This document shows, one piece after another, positions 21,527 to 22,363 of a stretch of 22,363 nucleotides of DNA. The stretch is from JADKIH01 sp043747595 (GTDB taxonomy: Bacteria; Bacteroidota; Bacteroidia; AKYH767-A; 2013-40CM-41-45), in the NCBI GenBank assembly GCA_043747595.1, contig JAYTOX010000112.1, positions 1 through 22,363 of the forward strand, written 5' to 3'. The position numbers were made by a program, and so were the translations under genes. Numbering within the stretch: the first letter of the stretch is position 1; every line of letters begins with the position of its first letter. Under the pieces are notes generated by a model. It had not been told where the DNA came from and did not search any database. It saw only the letters and a list, made by a program, of their open reading frames with translations.

Positions 21527-22363
21527 TCACCCCCTTCGCACAAACTTCCGTTGAATCTTTTTATTTTCTGTGGTGATTGAAACATAATACACGCCACTTG
21601 CTAACGCTGAAACATTGAAATGCAAATATTCATTCTTGATGATATCGAAATCGACTTGCACTAATTGACCAAAGGAATTATAAACTTCAACTGACTTAAT
21701 TTTGTCTTTTCCAATTGTCATATATAAATCTGTTGACGCCGGATTTGGAAAGGTTAAATAGTCTTCACTTGCAAAGTTTACCGTTGAAATATTTGTCGGC
21801 AAACTATCACACACTGTGCTACCCTCTGCCCCAAGAAAATAATTGGGGAAGTTCGGCATTGTTGAATTATTGTAACCGGGTAATGGTACACAATGTTGAC
21901 AGAAATTACATGCCATGCCAGCGCTGTCAGGATAATTAATTACATGCAAGACAGTGGAGCTATTAGGCGCATTCACATAGATCTTTCCATCCGGTGCAAG
22001 GCCCATGAGATAAAAATTGGCCGGAAAACCATGGGTAGTAGTGCCATCATAAACTCCTACAGTAATGCGCGAACTATCCACATTGGCCGCCTGTAGATCG
22101 AATTGATAAATGTATGAGTTGCTTGACAAGTACAAATACCGGCCACTGGGAGAAAAGGCCGCACCGCTGGCCTGTGCAGAATCATTGATTGCAATATGGA
22201 TCTGATTACTGAACGTTCCTGAGCAGCGGTCAAAGTCCCATATATCTAAATCATCAAACGTTTCGTAATAAGCGTACTTGTTTCCCTGTGGTGAAAATAA
22301 ATTTTGACCAGGGCTAACAGTGCGGAAAGTGACCATATCATCAATCCAAGGCCCTTGAATGCC
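21527..22363 (-). CDS. T9SS cargo protein with beta-propeller-like region, 3' part
   Basis: This is the C-terminal part of a secreted protein; the frame stays open to the window edge, so the true start is outside and the internal ATG at 22336 is not a start. The visible 278 residues begin with propeller-like repeats (DLDIWDFDRCSGTFSN, AAFSPSGRYLYLSSNSYIYQFDL, GLAPDGKIYVN) of a kind common in Bacteroidota surface proteins. A cysteine-containing segment follows (MACNFCQHC). The last 75 or so residues are a type A sorting domain: FPNPASTDLYM, VEVYNSFGQLV, NVSALASGVYYVSI and a basic end KIQRKFVRRG. That domain is recognised by the type IX secretion system and removed or anchored at the cell surface. 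This is consistent with gldD and gldE in the same window. Function of the passenger is unknown. Confidence 0.88.
   Translation of the reverse strand, partial: GIQGPWIDDMVTFRTVSPGQNLFSPQGNKYAYYETFDDLDIWDFDRCSGTFSNQIHIAINDSAQASGAAFSPSGRYLYLSSNSYIYQFDLQAANVDSSRITVGVYDGTTTHGFPANFYLMGLAPDGKIYVNAPNSSTVLHVINYPDSAGMACNFCQHCVPLPGYNNSTMPNFPNYFLGAEGSTVCDSLPTNISTVNFASEDYLTFPNPASTDLYMTIGKDKIKSVEVYNSFGQLVQVDFDIIKNEYLHFNVSALASGVYYVSITTENKKIQRKFVRRG

Overview
The window is chromosomal DNA from a member of the Bacteroidota, probably an aerobic gliding or T9SS-bearing lineage related to Flavobacteriia, Sphingobacteriia or Chitinophagia. Four things support this. The gene order HU - TPR protein - (rng) / mutY - ssb - gldE - gldD is the arrangement I know from this phylum. 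GldE and GldD belong to the gliding and type IX secretion machinery. The last gene ends in a T9SS type A sorting domain. Start codons mostly lack Shine-Dalgarno sequences, while the Bacteroidota promoter pattern TTTG-(about 19 nt)-TAnnTTTG appears before several transcription units. The DNA is AT-rich and no plasmid, phage or transposase gene was seen.

Layout. 1-274 is a repeat-bearing intergenic stretch ending in a promoter. 275-2737 (+) holds a fold-type I aminotransferase and a mannose-1-phosphate guanylyltransferase. 2768-5116 (-) holds a YtxJ-like thiol protein, a class V aminotransferase-fold protein and purine nucleoside phosphorylase. 5363-8216 (-) is an apparent operon of prfB (with an intact programmed +1 frameshift), an ArsC/Spx-family thioredoxin-fold protein and fumC. 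8313-9778 (-) is recX plus a membrane-anchored SRPBCC/GyrI-like protein. 9851-11413 (-) is ribonuclease G. 11659-12893 (-) is HU, a TPR protein and a 29-residue AURKAIP1/COX24-type basic mini-protein, closed by two tandem hairpins. 13176-16791 (+) is mutY, ssb with a strong terminator, and one long frame joining GldE to GldD. 16788-17822 (-) is heme A synthase. 17884-20053 (-) is type III pantothenate kinase overlapping an outer-membrane barrel gene. 20170-20672 (+) is tRNA-Phe(GAA) and a receiver-only response regulator. 20673-21526 is a gene-free island of layered repeats. 21527-22363 (-) is the 3' part of a T9SS cargo protein.

Most genes are conserved housekeeping: translation termination, RNA processing, DNA repair and replication, TCA cycle, CoA and heme A biosynthesis, purine salvage. 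I see no defence system, CRISPR array or biosynthetic cluster. The observations most worth a second look are the in-frame GldE-GldD fusion with an internal lipobox, the repeat island (a 42-bp inverted repeat, an 83-bp tandem duplication with a palindrome, inverted copies of a nested-palindrome element, and heptamer repeats), and a likely gldE promoter lying inside the ssb terminator.
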